From contig CATNEN010000034.1 in NCBI GenBank assembly GCA_950097015.1, positions 2,767,501 through 2,831,500 on the forward strand: a stretch of 64,000 bases of DNA, written 5' to 3'. The notes under the pieces are model-generated. The model made no database searches. It had not been told where the DNA came from and saw only the letters and a list, made by a program, of their open reading frames with translations. Source of the stretch: Macrostomum hystrix. Taxonomy: Eukaryota > Platyhelminthes > Macrostomidae. This document shows, piece after piece, positions 1 through 11,900 of this stretch. The translations under genes and the position numbers were made by a program. Every line of letters begins with the position of its first letter. Positions within the stretch are counted from its first letter, which is position 1.

Positions 1-423
1 GCCGCTTTCTCAACTCGCACTCGGTCAGCATGACGTTAACATCCGCGCAGCAGCGGTAGTAGGTGGGCTGGTGGAATTTCTGCTTCGGCGACGACTTACT
101 GCGGCGCCAGGAGCATAGCAGGCAGCTGGTGTGCCCGGCCACGTCTTCGCACAAGTCGCGCATCTCCAACTGGTCAGCGCCGACGACCTCGTGGTCCATT
201 GTTGCGAATGCGGCTGTCGGCTGGATGGTGGCGGCTGCCAGTAGCAGAGCGCAGCAGTTGAGAAATAGCAGGGCGTTCTGGGAACAAATTGGGTAGGCAA
301 AAAAGAAATTTGTAACCCTAAAGCAAATGAAGCAAATGCGTCACGATAAAACTGGTTTCTAAGATAGTGATGCATTTTAACAAGCATGAACACTTTAATT
401 CACTCAAAATGCAAACTTACCAT
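1..423 (-). CDS. Small secreted cysteine-rich protein, 5' part (3' end outside window)
   Basis: Two exons are visible. The first holds only the start codon (423-421) and is followed directly by a perfect donor, ATG|GTAAGT. The second starts at 277 after a TTGTTCCCAG acceptor and runs off the left edge. Joined in phase 0 they give a classic signal peptide, MNALLFLNCCALLLAAA, with likely cleavage near residue 25 (TAAFA). The mature part starts MDHEVVGADQ and has the spacing C-x8-C-x2-C-x20-CC-x9-C, with a WRR and a KSSPK stretch between cysteines. The paired-Cys pattern and dibasic sites resemble small secreted hormones or other disulfide-rich secreted peptides, but I do not recognise the family. 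A T-rich tract ending in AAG lies 2 nt before the ATG. At least 92 codons of exon 2 are in the window. The gene structure is well supported; the function is unknown. Confidence 0.7.
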
Positions 424-902
424 GACTTGAAAAAACGTATCGATCTGAAGAAAAACATGAAACTCAAAGCGGAGCCGAGTCTGCGAATTCGTGGTTCCTG
501 ACTTGCGTCTCGTCGTTTTATGCGTTTCGGTTGAGGCCGGTCAGGTCGAATCGCGACTGCCCAGGCTTTTAGCCAGTCAGCCCTCCCCGGCTTCTGTGAT
601 TGGTCGGTGACTTTTGAGAAGTTTGGGAAACGTCAGGGAGACGCGAAAATGTTCCCTGTCATTTCTCTCATTTCTCCTTAATTCAGAGATAATTATGGAA
701 TGGTTGTCCTAAGTTTGTCGACTCGAACAGCAGACTTGCCGGCTGTAGAGGTAGACAAGTTTCTCTAATCCTCAGGATTTGAATTTGGCTGAGACCAAAG
801 CCTCCAAATGCAGCTAATCTTAAATTGTCCGCTTCAGCTGGAACGATTCCAGCTGACTGAAATGTATGCAAATCTTCTAGAAAATTATCTACTCAGCGGC
901 GT
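424..902. other. Upstream flank of the left-edge secreted-protein gene
   Basis: Non-repetitive sequence lying 5' of the minus-strand gene that ends at 1. No convincing coding exon is present; the small open frames here have no domain signature or splice support. It ends where the 23-bp array begins. It may hold the promoter of the left-edge gene, but I see no diagnostic motif. Confidence 0.4.
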
Positions 903-2215
903 TCCTAAACCTCCTCAGGGTTTATTCCTAAACCTCCTCAGGGTTTATTCCTAAACCTCCTCAGGGTTTATTCCTAAACATCCTCAGGGTTTATTCCTAA
1001 ACCTCCTCACGGTTTATTCCTAAACCTCCTCAGGGTTTATTCCTAAACCTCCTCAGGGTTTATTCCTAAACCTCCTCAGGGTTTATTCCTAAACCTCCTC
1101 ACGGTTTATTCCTAAACCTCTTCAGGGTTTATTCTTAAACCTCCTCACGGTTTATTCTTAAACCTCCTCAGGGTTTATTCCTAAACCTCCTCAGGGTTTA
1201 TTCTTAAACCTCCTCAGGGTTTATTCTTAAACCTCCTCAGGGTTTATTCCTAAACCTCCTCAGGGTTTATTCCTAAACCTCCTCACGGTTTATTCCTAAA
1301 CCTCCTCAGGGTTTATTCCTAAACCTCTTCAGGGTTTATTCCTAAACCTCCTCAGCGTTTATTCTTAAACCTCCTCAGGGTTTATTCCTAAACCTCCTCA
1401 GGGTTTATTCCTAAACCTCCTCAGGGTTTATTCTTAAACCTCCTCAGGGTTTATTCCTAAACCTCCTCAGGGTTTATTCTTAAACCTCCTCAGGGTTTAT
1501 TCTTAAACCTCCTCAGGGTTTATTCCTAAACCTCCTCAGGGTTTATTCTTAAACCTCCTCAGGGTTTATTCCTAAACCTCCTGACGGTTTATTCTTAAAC
1601 CTCCTCAGGGTTTATTCTTAAACCTCCTCAGGGTTTATTCTTAAACCTCCTCAGGGTTTATTCCTAAACCTCCTCACGGTTTATTCTTAAACCTCCTCAG
1701 GGTTTATTCTTAAACCTCCTCAGGGTTTATTCTTAAACCTCCTCAGGGTTTATTCCTAAACCTCCTCACGGTTTATTCCTAAACCTCTTCAGGGTTTATT
1801 CCTAAACCTCCTCAGGGTTTATTCTTAAACCTCCTCAGGGTTTATTCCTAAACCTCCTCAGGGTTTATTCCTAAACCTCCTCAGGGTTTATTCCTAAACC
1901 TCCTCACGGTTTATTCCTAAACCTCCTCAGGGTTTATTCCCTAACCTCCTCCGGGTTTATTCCTAAATCTCTTCAGGGTTTATAGATAATTCGATTCAGG
2001 GTTTATCCAAACTCTCCTCAGGGTTTATCCCCAAATCTCTTCAGGGTTCATCGCCAATTCGATTCAGGGTTTATCCCCATACTTCCTCAAGTTTTATCGC
2101 TAATCGCTTTAGGGCTTATTGCTAATCTATTCAGGGTTTATCGACAAATATTTTCAGGGTTTATCATCTCTTGAGGGTATATCGCGTTCTCTTTAAGTTC
2201 TATCGTTAATTATCT
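903..2215. repeat. 23-bp tandem array (TAAACC..GGTTTA units)
   Basis: About 46 tandem copies of a 23-bp unit with core AAACCTCCTCAGGGTTTA run to about 2010. Progressively degenerate copies continue to about 2215. Each unit is an imperfect palindrome (TAAACC...GGTTTA), so it could fold into a short hairpin. The variants CAGGG/CACGG and TTCCT/TTCTT are interspersed, as expected from unequal exchange. The reverse strand of the unit contains CCTGAGGA, a word shared with the arrays at 42.9, 59.4 and 61 kb. Confidence 0.97.
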
Positions 2216-2269
2216 TTAGAGATTTTCACTAAATCTCTTCTTAGAATAGGAATCAGAGTTCGCATAAAT

Positions 2270-2536
2270 TCATGAATTTTTCATACAGTTTCCTACATTT
2301 CTATCAGCGTCACGAAAACGATGAACAAATTCTTTACGTGGGCGGATTGTCTCAATGGCACTTTTAATCAGTTCCGGAATCTGCGGATGCCAATTAGACA
2401 GGACGGCTCTGAGTGGGGTCGGTGCTATTGTGAAATTAACCGCACCTGCTGCGCCTCTCAATGCATTCCAAGTGTTTTTTTGCTGGTCATTTTGCTCAAC
2501 AGTTAGTCCCGCCCCTATTAATTCTAACAAGGCCAT
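2270..2536 (-). CDS. Uncharacterised 88-aa open frame
   Basis: An open frame from ATG (2536) to TGA lies between two satellites. Its product has a plausible soluble-protein composition: it begins MALLELIGAGLTVEQND, contains SNWHPQIPELIKSAIETI and ends NCMKNS. No signal peptide, membrane segment or known motif is visible. Its codons are more AT-rich than those of the confident genes in the window. It could be a terminal exon, a remnant of a mobile element or a chance frame. No flanking exon was found. Confidence 0.22.
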   Translation of the reverse strand: MALLELIGAGLTVEQNDQQKNTWNALRGAAGAVNFTIAPTPLRAVLSNWHPQIPELIKSAIETIRPRKEFVHRFRDADRNVGNCMKNS

Positions 2537-2756
2537 TCAACAGACCAGAAGCAGCCAGTGTTCTGTGTTGCAAAGCTGCTAATTTTCTTGTTTAAGATGC
2601 TAAAAAACGGAATCCCAAGTCGCTAAATTTATTTTTCAATAGCAGCAAACTGCTTAAGTGGCCTCGTCTCGGCGACAGAACTAAAAATACACAACTCCTA
2701 ATAATTTTTCTGCCGTGTTTTTGACGACTGTATTCATAAACTAGACTCCCTCATCA
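2537..2756. other. Spacer between arrays
   Basis: AT-rich unique sequence between the orphan frame and the CT-rich array. I see no gene, RNA or repeat in it. Confidence 0.4.
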
Positions 2757-3985
2757 CCTCATCCCTGTCTCGTCTCTCCCTTGTCTCATCTCTAGGCCCT
2801 GTCTCATCTCTCCCATGTCTCATCTCTCCCATGTCTCATCTCTCCCGTGTCTCATCTCTGATCTCTCATCTCTCAGTTGTCTATCTCTCCCTGTCTCATC
2901 TCTCCCTGTCTCATCTCTCCCTTGTCTCATCTCTCCCCAGCCTCATCTATACATTTTCTCATCTCTCCCTTGTCTCATCCCTCCCTTGTCTCATCTCTCC
3001 CTTGTCTTATCTCTCTCCTGTCTCATCTCTGCTTGTCTCATCTCTCCCTTGTCTCATCCCTCCCTTGTCTCATCTCTCCCTTGTCTTATCTCTCTCCTGT
3101 CTCATCTCTGCTTGTCTCATCTCTCAGTTGTCTCATCTCTCCCTTGTCTCATCTCTCCCCAGCCTCATCTATACCTTGTCTCATCCCTCCCTTGTCTCAT
3201 CTTTTCCTTGTCTCATCTCTCCCATGTCTCATCTCTCTCTTGTCTCATCTCTCCCTGTCTCATCTCTCCCAGCCTCATCTATCCCTTGTCTCATCTCTCC
3301 CTTGTCTCATCTCTCCCTTGTCTCATCCCTCCCTTGTCTCATCTTTTCCTTGTCTCATCTCTCCCATGTCTCATCTCTCTCTTGTCTCATCTCTCCCCTG
3401 TCTCATCTCTCCCTAGTCTCATCTCTCCCTGTCTCATCCCTCCCTTGTCTCATCTCTCCCTTGTCTTATCTCTCTCCTGTCTTATCTCTCCTTGTCTCAT
3501 CTTTCAGTTGTCTCATCTCTCAGTTGTCTCATCTCTCCCATGTCTCATCTCTCCCTTGTCTCATCTCTCATATGTCTTATCTCTCTCCTGTCTTATCTCT
3601 CCTTGTCTCATCTTTCAGTTGTCTCATCTCTCAGTTGTCTCATCTCTCCCATGTCTCATCTCTCCCTTGTCTTATCTCTCATATGTCTTATCTCTCTCCT
3701 GTCTTATCTCTCCTTGTCTCATCTATCAGTTGTCTCATCTCTCCCCTGTCTCATCTCTCCCTTGTCTCATCTCTCCCTGTCTCATCTCTCCGCAGCCTCA
3801 TCTATCCCTTGTCTCATCTCTCCCTTGTCTCATCTCTCCCTTGTCTCATCTCTCCCTTGTCTCAACTCTCCCTTGTCTTATCTCTCATATGTCTTTTCTC
3901 TTCACTGTCTCATCTCTCCCGTGTCCCATCTATCCGTTTTATCATCTCTCTCCTGTCTCATGTCTCCCCTGTCTTATGTATGACC
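2757..3985. repeat. 16-17-bp CT-rich tandem array
   Basis: About 73 tandem copies of a TGTCTCATCTCTCCCTT-type unit (16-17 bp, many with one base missing). One strand is almost pure pyrimidine with periodic A and G. The array keeps several reading frames open for hundreds of codons (Ser/Leu/His/Val repeats). These frames are composition artefacts, not genes. Some local segments are themselves duplicated: the 3490-3600 pattern recurs about 115 bp later. Confidence 0.97.
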
Positions 3986-4841
3986 TGATGTGGATATCTG
4001 AATAAGAGTTTGGTTTGCATTACTTCACAGCAATGCGCAGACAATCTCACTAGCCAGTTGAAAGCCAGTGCAGTTTGTCAGCTTTTTTGTTGTCCTCAGA
4101 GTTCCTAGGGTCACCCCGCAATGGTACTCAAGCAGATATGAGACTTAGATGTGCTCTTTAGAACTCGAAATCTCGCAAACTTTGTACAATACGAGCAAGC
4201 TTATGTGAGATGCGCTCTCTATGGAGAAGTATAATTTAGCTAGGAATGATAGATGGGCTAGGAAAACTTTGCCATTTCTAAAGAATAATGAGAACAATTA
4301 TGACTCGAATTTTACCAAAAATATATTTTTAAAGAGGAACATAATTTCCTTTTTTCGCAGTCTCTTCATTGACGGGTAGTTGTCGGAGGCGATCTTTGAA
4401 ACTGACTCAGGCATTTTAAAAGCATCATTATATGGCATCGTTTTAAGTCTGTTAGAGCAAATTCTTTGTAATTTTCATATGACATTTAAGTTTTTATTTC
4501 TTTCATAAGCTACAAGGCACTTGAAATGCAAGAAGGCGACTTGTTAAAGTTGACAAACTTCGGCAAGTGTGTTAGAGGTGATACGGGTAGAAAATTATTA
4601 AACAAATTCTGTATCAATCTGAGCGATTTTCTTAAAAAACAGTGAACTCTTCTGATTGGATGAGAGGGGGGTAGAAATATATGCTTACGCAATCTGACTG
4701 AATGTACATAAGGCCAGTGTACATAAACCTGTCGGAGTATATGCTTAGCGCAGTAATTGATTCCTTCTCAGCAAGCTTCTAGACCACCTCAGCCTGATTA
4801 GAAACTGCTAAACCAGATCCACCCAGTCACCAAGCAAGCTT
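3986..4841. other. Unique spacer, possible 3' flank of the minus-strand gene at 4842
   Basis: Mostly AT-rich unique sequence. TTTATT at about 4493-4498 (AATAAA on the minus strand) could be the polyadenylation signal of the minus-strand gene ending at 4842, but it lies about 345 nt after the stop. Two copies of AAGCTTCTAG(A/T)CCACCTCAGCCTG about 60 bp apart (4773 and 4835) form a short direct duplication overlapping the end of that frame. No other gene is seen. Confidence 0.35.
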
Positions 4842-7800
4842 CTAGTCCACCTCAGCCTGCCGATACCAGTGAAGGACTGGGTCATAGACAAACAGGCTGA
4901 ACGCCCCCGGCTGCAGCTCCAGATTGTCCAGCCAGCGCCAGACAGCTTCCACTCTGTCGCTGGACATCAGCTCGTTGTCGCGGATGTACTGGCGAACGTT
5001 GGCGTAGGCCGGCGATGCGTCTGGATGGCGCCGATCGCAGCTACGAGCGTCTGGATCGTCGAGAGTCGCCGACAGTAGGGAATCGGACCCACGGCCGAAG
5101 AACGCCATCGGGATGCGCCGGTTGACGGGCGCGGTGGCAGACGGCTTGGCGGCAGCTTGCGGCGGCGGTGGCGGCGGCGGCGGCGGCGGCCAGAGACCCA
5201 TTGTGGAAGCCAAGCCACTTTTGGTAGAGAAGTGAATAAAAAAACTTCATGCTTTAGTGAGTGGATATTGTGGTAACTCATCATCTAGCGACAGTCAGTC
5301 AGCAGCCAGGGAGGCAAACTAATGCGAGACCCCACCCACAATAGAATCTAGGCGCCAGTCACGAGACAAATGACGTCGATGGTCTCGTGTGCTTCGGAAA
5401 TATGTTTGCGCGCTCGGAGTACGGGCGGGGCCGCATCCTGACCAGGTGTTGCTCTCGCTGGTGAGCTCACAAAAGCCCTTGAGCTTTTCCGCAGCTCAAA
5501 TTCAGAATTTCTCTGCACAATGTGCCTAATTAGCTGAAATGCAGTCTGACTCGAAAGCTCTCTGCCATCGAGTGCTGCCCGGATGTCCGCTCGGGCGCTA
5601 CCTGGATTTCAAGACAGTTCAGAATGCATCATAGGATATGGCTAGCTACTCCGACCAACTGACCAATCAAAGCTGAGGAAGTTACGACGGCTGGTAAAAG
5701 AAACAGGAAACAGACGATGTTATAGAGGAGAAAATTTTATTTATAGCCGAAAGTCGATTAAGACAGATTTTATTGCAAAGGTACATTGCAACTCTCTGTG
5801 CTACAAGTACCATGCACTAATTGAGTTCTTAACTATCGAAGTCACAAGTTCAAACCGCTGATGATATCTAGTTGAATAGATATCTAGTAGACTGTTGAAT
5901 AGATATCAAGTAGACTGTTGAGTAGATATCAAGTAGACTGTTCAGTAGATATCTAGTAGACTGTTGAGTAGATATCTAGTAGACTGTTGAATAGATATAT
6001 AGTAGACTGTTGAGTAGATATCAAGTAGACTGTTGAGTAGATATCAAGTAGACTGTTGAGTAGATATCTAGTAGACTATTGAGTAGATATCTAGTAGACT
6101 GTTGAGTAGATATCTAGTAGACTGTTGAGTAGATATCTAGTAGACTGTTGAGTAGATATATAGTAGACTGTTGAGTAGATATCTAGTAGACTGTTGAGTA
6201 GATATCTAGTAGACTGTTGAGTAGACATCTAGTAGACTGTTGAGTAGATATCTAGTAGACTGTTAGTTAGATATCTAGTAGACTGTTGAGTAGATATCTA
6301 GTAGACTGTTGAGTAGATATCTAGTAGACTGTTGAGTAGATATCTAGTAGACTGTTGAGTAGATATCTAGTAGACTGTTGAGTAGTTATCTAGTAGACTG
6401 TTGAGTAGATATCTAGTAGACTATTGAGTAGATATCTAGTAGACTGTTGAGTAGATATCTAGTAGACTGTTGAGTAGATATCTAGTAGACTGTTAGTTAG
6501 ATATCTAGTAGACTGTTGAGTAGATATCTAGTAGACTGTTGAGTAGATATCTAGTAGACTGTTGAGTAGATATCTAGTAGACTGTTGAGTAGACATCTAG
6601 TAGACTGTTGAGTAGATATCTAGTAGACTGTTGAGTAGTTATCTAGTAGACTGTTGAGTAGATATCTAGTAGACTGTTGAGTAGTTATCTAGTAGACTGT
6701 TGAGTAGATATCTAGTAGACTATTGAGTAGATATCTAGTAGACTGTTGAGTAGATATCTAGTAGACTGTTGAGTAGATATCTAGTAGACTATTAGTTAGA
6801 TATCTAGTAGACTTTTGAGTAGATATCTAGTAGACTGTTAGTTAGATATCTAGTAGACTGTTGAGTAGATATCTAGTAGACTGTTGAGTAGATATCTAGT
6901 AGACTGTTGAGTAGATATCTAGTAGACTGTTAAGTAGATATCTAGTAGACTGTTAGTTAGATATCTAGTAGACTGTTGAGTAGATATCTAGTAGACTGTT
7001 AGTTAGATATCTAGTAGACTGTTGAGTAGATATCTAGTAGACTGTTGAGTAGATATCTAGTAGACTGTTGAGTAGATATCTAGTAGACTGTTAGTTAGAT
7101 ATCTAGTAGACTGTTGAGTAGATATCTAGTAGACTGTTGAGTAGATATCTAGTAGAATGTTGAGTAGATATCTAGTGACTGTTGAATAGATATCAAGTAG
7201 ACTGTTGAGTAGATATCTAGTAGACTGTTGAGTAGATATCTAGTAGACTGTTGAATAGATATATAGTAGACTGTTGAGTAGATATCTAGTGACTGTTGAA
7301 TAGATATCAAGTAGACTGTTGAGTAGATATCTAGTAGACTGTTGAATAGATATCTAGTGACTGTTGAATAGATATCAAATAGACTGTTGAGTAGATATCT
7401 AGTAGACTGTTGAGTAGATATCTAGTGACTGTTGAATAGATATCAAGTAGACTGTTGAGTAGATATCTAGTGACTGTTGAATAGATATATAGTAGACTGT
7501 TGAATAGATATCTAGTAGACTGTTGAGTAGATATCTAGTAGACTGTTGAGTAGATATCTAGTAGACTGTTGAGTAGATATCTAGTAGACTGTTGAGTAGA
7601 TATATAGTAGACTGTTGAATAGATATCTAGTGACTGTTGAATAGATATATAGTAGACTGTTGAGTAGATATCTAGTAGACTGTTGAATAGAGATCTAGTG
7701 ACTGTTGAATAGATATCAAGTAGACTGTTGAGTAGATATCCAGTGACTGTTGAATAGATATATAGTAGACTGTTGAGTAGATATCTAGTAGACTGTTGAA

Positions 7801-8307
7801 TAGATATCTAGTGACTGTTGAATAGATATCTAGTAGAATGTTGAGTAGATATCTAGTAGACTGTTGAGTAGATATCTAGTAGACTGTTGAGTAGATATCT
7901 AGTAGACTGTTTAATAGATATATAGTAGACTGTTGAGTAGATATCTAGTAGACTGTTGAGTAGATATCTAGTAGACTATTGAGTAGATATCTAGTTGACT
8001 GTTGAGTAGATATCAAGTAGAATGTTGAGTAGATATCTAGTAGACTGTTAAGTAGATATCAAGTAGAATGTTGAGTAGGTATCTAGTAGTCTGTTGGGTC
8101 GATATCTAGTAGAGATACGAGCTTTATTGGGTAGATATCTTATTGACTGCAGCCAATTGATCCCTGCGCGTATGGACTCACTGACGACTATTCAACTGCG
8201 AGCTGAATGCAGGAAGCAGCTGAACTGCTCGGCAGTGAAGAGAGGCCTCACACCTGCTCATCAGCTCACCTGTTGCCAACTGCGAAGGCGCCAGCGCTGC
8301 CGATCAT
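4842..8307 (-). CDS. Unrecognised small protein, tentative two-exon model
   Basis: The terminal exon is 5217-4842, opened by a pyrimidine-rich acceptor (TTCACTTCTCTACCAAAAG) and closed by TAG. It encodes a poly-proline run (about 10 Pro), a basic stretch with NRRIPMAFFGRG, then a probably folded C-terminus (YANVRQYIRDNELMSSD, VEAVWRWLDNLELQPG, ending WYRQAEVD). A candidate first exon at 8307-8270 begins MIGSAGAFAVGN and ends with CAG|GTGAGC in phase 2, exactly the phase the terminal exon needs. The joined product would be 137 aa. The intervening intron is filled by the 23-bp array. RR-IPMAFF-G-R looks like an amidated-peptide processing site, but no signal peptide is visible in this model, so a neuropeptide role is only a conjecture. 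The first exon is the weakest part. Confidence 0.33.
5230..5867. other. Unique intronic or intergenic sequence
   Basis: Non-repetitive sequence between the poly-proline exon and the 23-bp array. Short open frames occur, but none has a paired acceptor and donor or a recognisable product. If the two-exon model above is right, this is intron. Confidence 0.3.
5868..8125. repeat. 23-bp tandem array with TAGATATCTA palindrome
   Basis: About 98 copies of a 23-bp unit with core GTTGAGTAGATATCTAGTAG. Each unit contains the perfect 10-bp palindrome TAGATATCTA. Variant units (TTAGTTAG, TTGAATAG, loss of TAG before GACTG) occur in blocks, showing block duplication. Related but divergent copies reappear at 9140-9255 on the other side of the last M13 exon. 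Confidence 0.97.
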
Positions 8308-8309
8308 GC

Positions 8310-8936
8310 TGCTCGAACAGGTCAGAAGAAAACGCCGCGACACGCGCGAGTCCTGCTATGAAAGCTAGGAAACCAAATCGGAGCTGTCTACAGAGAGCTG
8401 GGGCGACAGGAAATTGTGTCTTTATTCTATGTGGTTTAGAAGGCTTGGTCTAAGCAGACACACACACCCACACTGGAGAGAGAAGCAGATAAAAGAGCTG
8501 GTTAAGAATTACTGAGTTAGTTAGGCGCAGCACAATGTCTCAAACTTCACCACCGAGTGAGGCTGTGAGTAGTGGAGCTGGGCTGAGTAGGTAGGTTTTT
8601 TTTTAAAAGAAACTAAAATGCATATCTAGTGACTCCGTGTGGTTCATTGTTCATGGTCACTGGACAGACAGAAAAATATGCTTAGCTAATTGGCTGCATT
8701 TGCGGTGTTTTTGTTAATATTTTTAAGAAATATAATTTACTAAATTGAAACAAAGTAGCAAAGTACGAGAACATATTCTTCAATTATCGTTTTGTGTCTC
8801 ACAAAACTTAATTATCAAGCTATTGAGCACAAAGTGACTGTTATTTTACTCATAATTACAAGTTATATATTTTTGCTAATCTGGACATTCCGTTTAGGCA
8901 TTGAAATCTGAGCAGATTGATCAAGGCGGTCTGTCA
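8310..8936. other. Flank between orphan exon and M13 gene 3' end
   Basis: Unique sequence, AT-rich from about 8600 onward. It should contain the 3' UTR of the minus-strand M13 gene (stop at 8937). No canonical AATAAA on the minus strand was found in the first 250 nt after the stop. No gene is seen. Confidence 0.4.
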
Positions 8937-11900
8937 TCAGGCGTAGAAGACACCGCTGCAGGAACCGGCTGGGCGGACCATGCCCGACCCTGCCGGACAG
9001 CTGAATGTCTGCGCGAACTCCGGCATAGTCGACAGGATGCCGTTCACCCTGTGGGGATGATTTTTAGGAAGAATGCGATTTCATTGTTTGTGCATTGCAG
9101 GGAGATTTACAAAATATATATTTATATCAAATTATTTGTAGAGCGTTGAGTAGATAATTGGTAGACTGTTAGTTAGATATCTGGTAGACTGTTAGGTAGA
9201 TACCTGGTAGACTGTTAGGTAGGTATCTGGTAGACTGTCTGGTAGATATCTGAGTAGATTAGGTTATTCGATAGGGGGTCGGTGGCACAGCGGTTAACGC
9301 GTTCGATTAGTTCGTTAAGTTCGATTCCACGTCGAGGCCACATTTATTTGGGGCGCAGCCGCGGAGAGAAGGCTTGGGGGCTTGTCGTGCAATTTACGCC
9401 ATTGAGGGCCAACCTCCAAGGCACAGTAAGGGTGTACACTGCCTGACGATGAGAAAGTCAGGGCAGATGTACACACCTGTGTGAGCGTGTGCCTGCGTAC
9501 AGTATCCGTGTGCGTGTGTGCTCAGGAGTCAGCGAAATGGGCAGAATTGCCTCCTCGCTGGCTGCGGGTCTAGTGTCACCAAATGATGTACCATTGCCCG
9601 CAGCCCTCCTGCAATTATTGTTATTATTATTATTATTCGATGCCTTACTTATTACCCTACTAAAAGCAGCCATTCTAGCAAACTTACAGAGTTTCTTCTG
9701 GCAGTGCCCTCAGCGTCTGCGCCTTGGTGACTGAATACCCAGGATCTCGATTGTAGCAATGGTTCTGCAGTGCGACAGTGCGTTTTGGAAAATTTGTACT
9801 CAATTGTAAAACATGCTTAAAGTTATGCTGGATAGTGGCATGCTTTGAAATAGTAACATCAGACGGGAAGTAGACGAGATGAGAGTGACACCAAGAGTGA
9901 CGAGATGAGAGTGACATACTAGGCGAGACGAGATGAGAGTGACTGCAGGAGTGACGAGATGAGAGTGACTACAGGAGTTACGTGAGGAGAGTGACTGTAG
10001 GAGTGACGAGATGAGAGTGACACCAAGAGTTACGTGATGAGAGTGACTGTAGGAGTGACGAGATGAGAGTGACTGTAGGAGTGACGAGATGAGAGTAAGA
10101 GATACGGCATTAGTGTCAAAGTGAGAGTTACGGGAGAGAACGCGGAGTCACCTGTGCCCAGGCTAAGAAGAATGTCTGGCCCCGAGTGAGACCAGTCAGG
10201 GGCAGCTGCAGCTCGGATCCGCTGAGCAGCTTCAGGTAGGTTCGCATTGCAACCCGCAGGCCGTCAGCCGCAGCGATGATGTTTCGCAGGTGACGCGTGA
10301 TAATGGTGTCAATGCTTACCTGCAATCCAAAATAAGTGGAGGTATGTACGATTTCTGATTAAACCATGAACTACCTGGCTAATAAATAGGTCTCACATAT
10401 TGCGGACCGCTAGGTGTGTTGTAGGGTCCCGCACGCATCACCGAGTAAGTCTGGTTGAGGCAGGTGGCTTGTTGAACGTAGCTCAAGTAGGTCTCTTCTC
10501 TGGACCACAACGGATTAACGGCACCGGTCTTGTCAAATAGCTGGCCTAGATTTGAAACGACAGGATTAAGTTCGTTTCAGAATGATCGATTTGGTATTTA
10601 TGAACTGATTCGCTATCACTGCACTGCAGCTTAGCTCTCATTGACAAAGGTGGGTAGAAAATTTGAGGTGGGTTCATGTCAGTCATGTTCAATGGATGAA
10701 AAATCTCTTTGCATGAGCTATGCGCTGATTGGCTGAGGGAGTTCGCAGAGAAAATTGGGGTGGGTTCACGCCGCCATCCAATCAATGGAAAGTTCGAGCC
10801 TATTGGGGGAAAATAATATATTATCGCTTTATTGGGTAGCTTAGATTAGATTGCCGTTAATGCTGCTGTTCGGTGCAACGAAATTATAGGCAAATCTAAC
10901 AAAAAAATAAATAATAAAAATTAATTACAACTGCCTCAGCTGGGCCAGATGGGCCAGGCAAACAGCACAGCCGCAGCTATTGCGCAGTGCATCTGAAGGC
11001 TGAGTACGGCTGTTTAGTCCATGGCCTGGGGGGACGCCACACCCACCTTCAATTATCCCAGCTGATGCTGGTACCCAGCTGGGTGAACTGAAGCAATGCA
11101 GAGTTAAGTGTCTTGCTAAAGGACACAAATTGTTCCAGTGGAGTCGGGAATCGAACCCCCGACCTTCAAGTCGTGAGAGCGACGCTCTAACCACTAGGCT
11201 ACAACCTCTATTGTTACAACCTCTCCAACCTCTAATGCATTTTTAACAGTAAAACAAAAAGCATTGTCAATTCCGACTGCTCATTAACCTGTAGCATCGA
11301 TGGCTTTAACCAGTTCAGCGGCGATCTTGCTGCCCAGAGTGGCATAATTGAGAAAGTCTGGCAGGCCGCGAGCATAGTAGGGCCATTGCAGAGCTCCAGC
11401 TGGAATGGTTAGGCGCACCTTGTTCAGGTGCAAATTAGTATCGTAGGTGGCCCCGTCCCAGGCGTTTCTATCGGGCTGCTTGCCTAGCAGGTTGCTCTGT
11501 GTCTCGCGGTTCAGATTCTGATAGCTCATTGCCAGCTGCAGCAGGTAGTCATTGTCTCCAACGCTGAGCTGATCGATTTGGGTTGATAAATTTAATTAGA
11601 GAGGTGAAGCAGCCAATGATACCTTTTTATCTGCGGTTCAATCATTTTACCTTGTCGTAGAAATTGTCCAAGTACGAATTCGACACCTCGGTATCTGAGT
11701 AGCCAATCAGATCCACTATGGCACTAATCTTCTCTTTTGATTTAGTTTTCTCTTCACCAGACAGCCAACTGAGTCGATCAATTGCCGCGGTCAACTCAGT
11801 TTGAAGGGCCTTGTAGATACTGTCAACCTGTATAGGTTTGAGTTGGGTTTGAGTAGGCTGTACAATGCTGAACGTTCTGTCTCAAACTTAATTATCTTCT

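Noticed and set aside
903-2010. Interstitial telomere tract (AAACC..GGGTTTA)
   Set aside because: The unit is 23 bp with unrelated bases between; it is not a tandem TTTAGGG or TTAGGG run.
2815-4005. Plus-strand frames of 385 and 396 codons rich in Ser, Leu and His
   Set aside because: Composition artefact of the CT-rich 16-17-bp array; several frames are open simultaneously.
8901-9149. Plus-strand 82-aa open frame
   Set aside because: It is the antisense of the last M13 exon (VNGILSTMPEFAQTFSCP on the minus strand).
10925-11211. Genuine tRNA genes at SINE heads with good B boxes
   Set aside because: The heads do not complete a cloverleaf acceptor stem and are followed by the same family body in every copy. 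They are SINEs.
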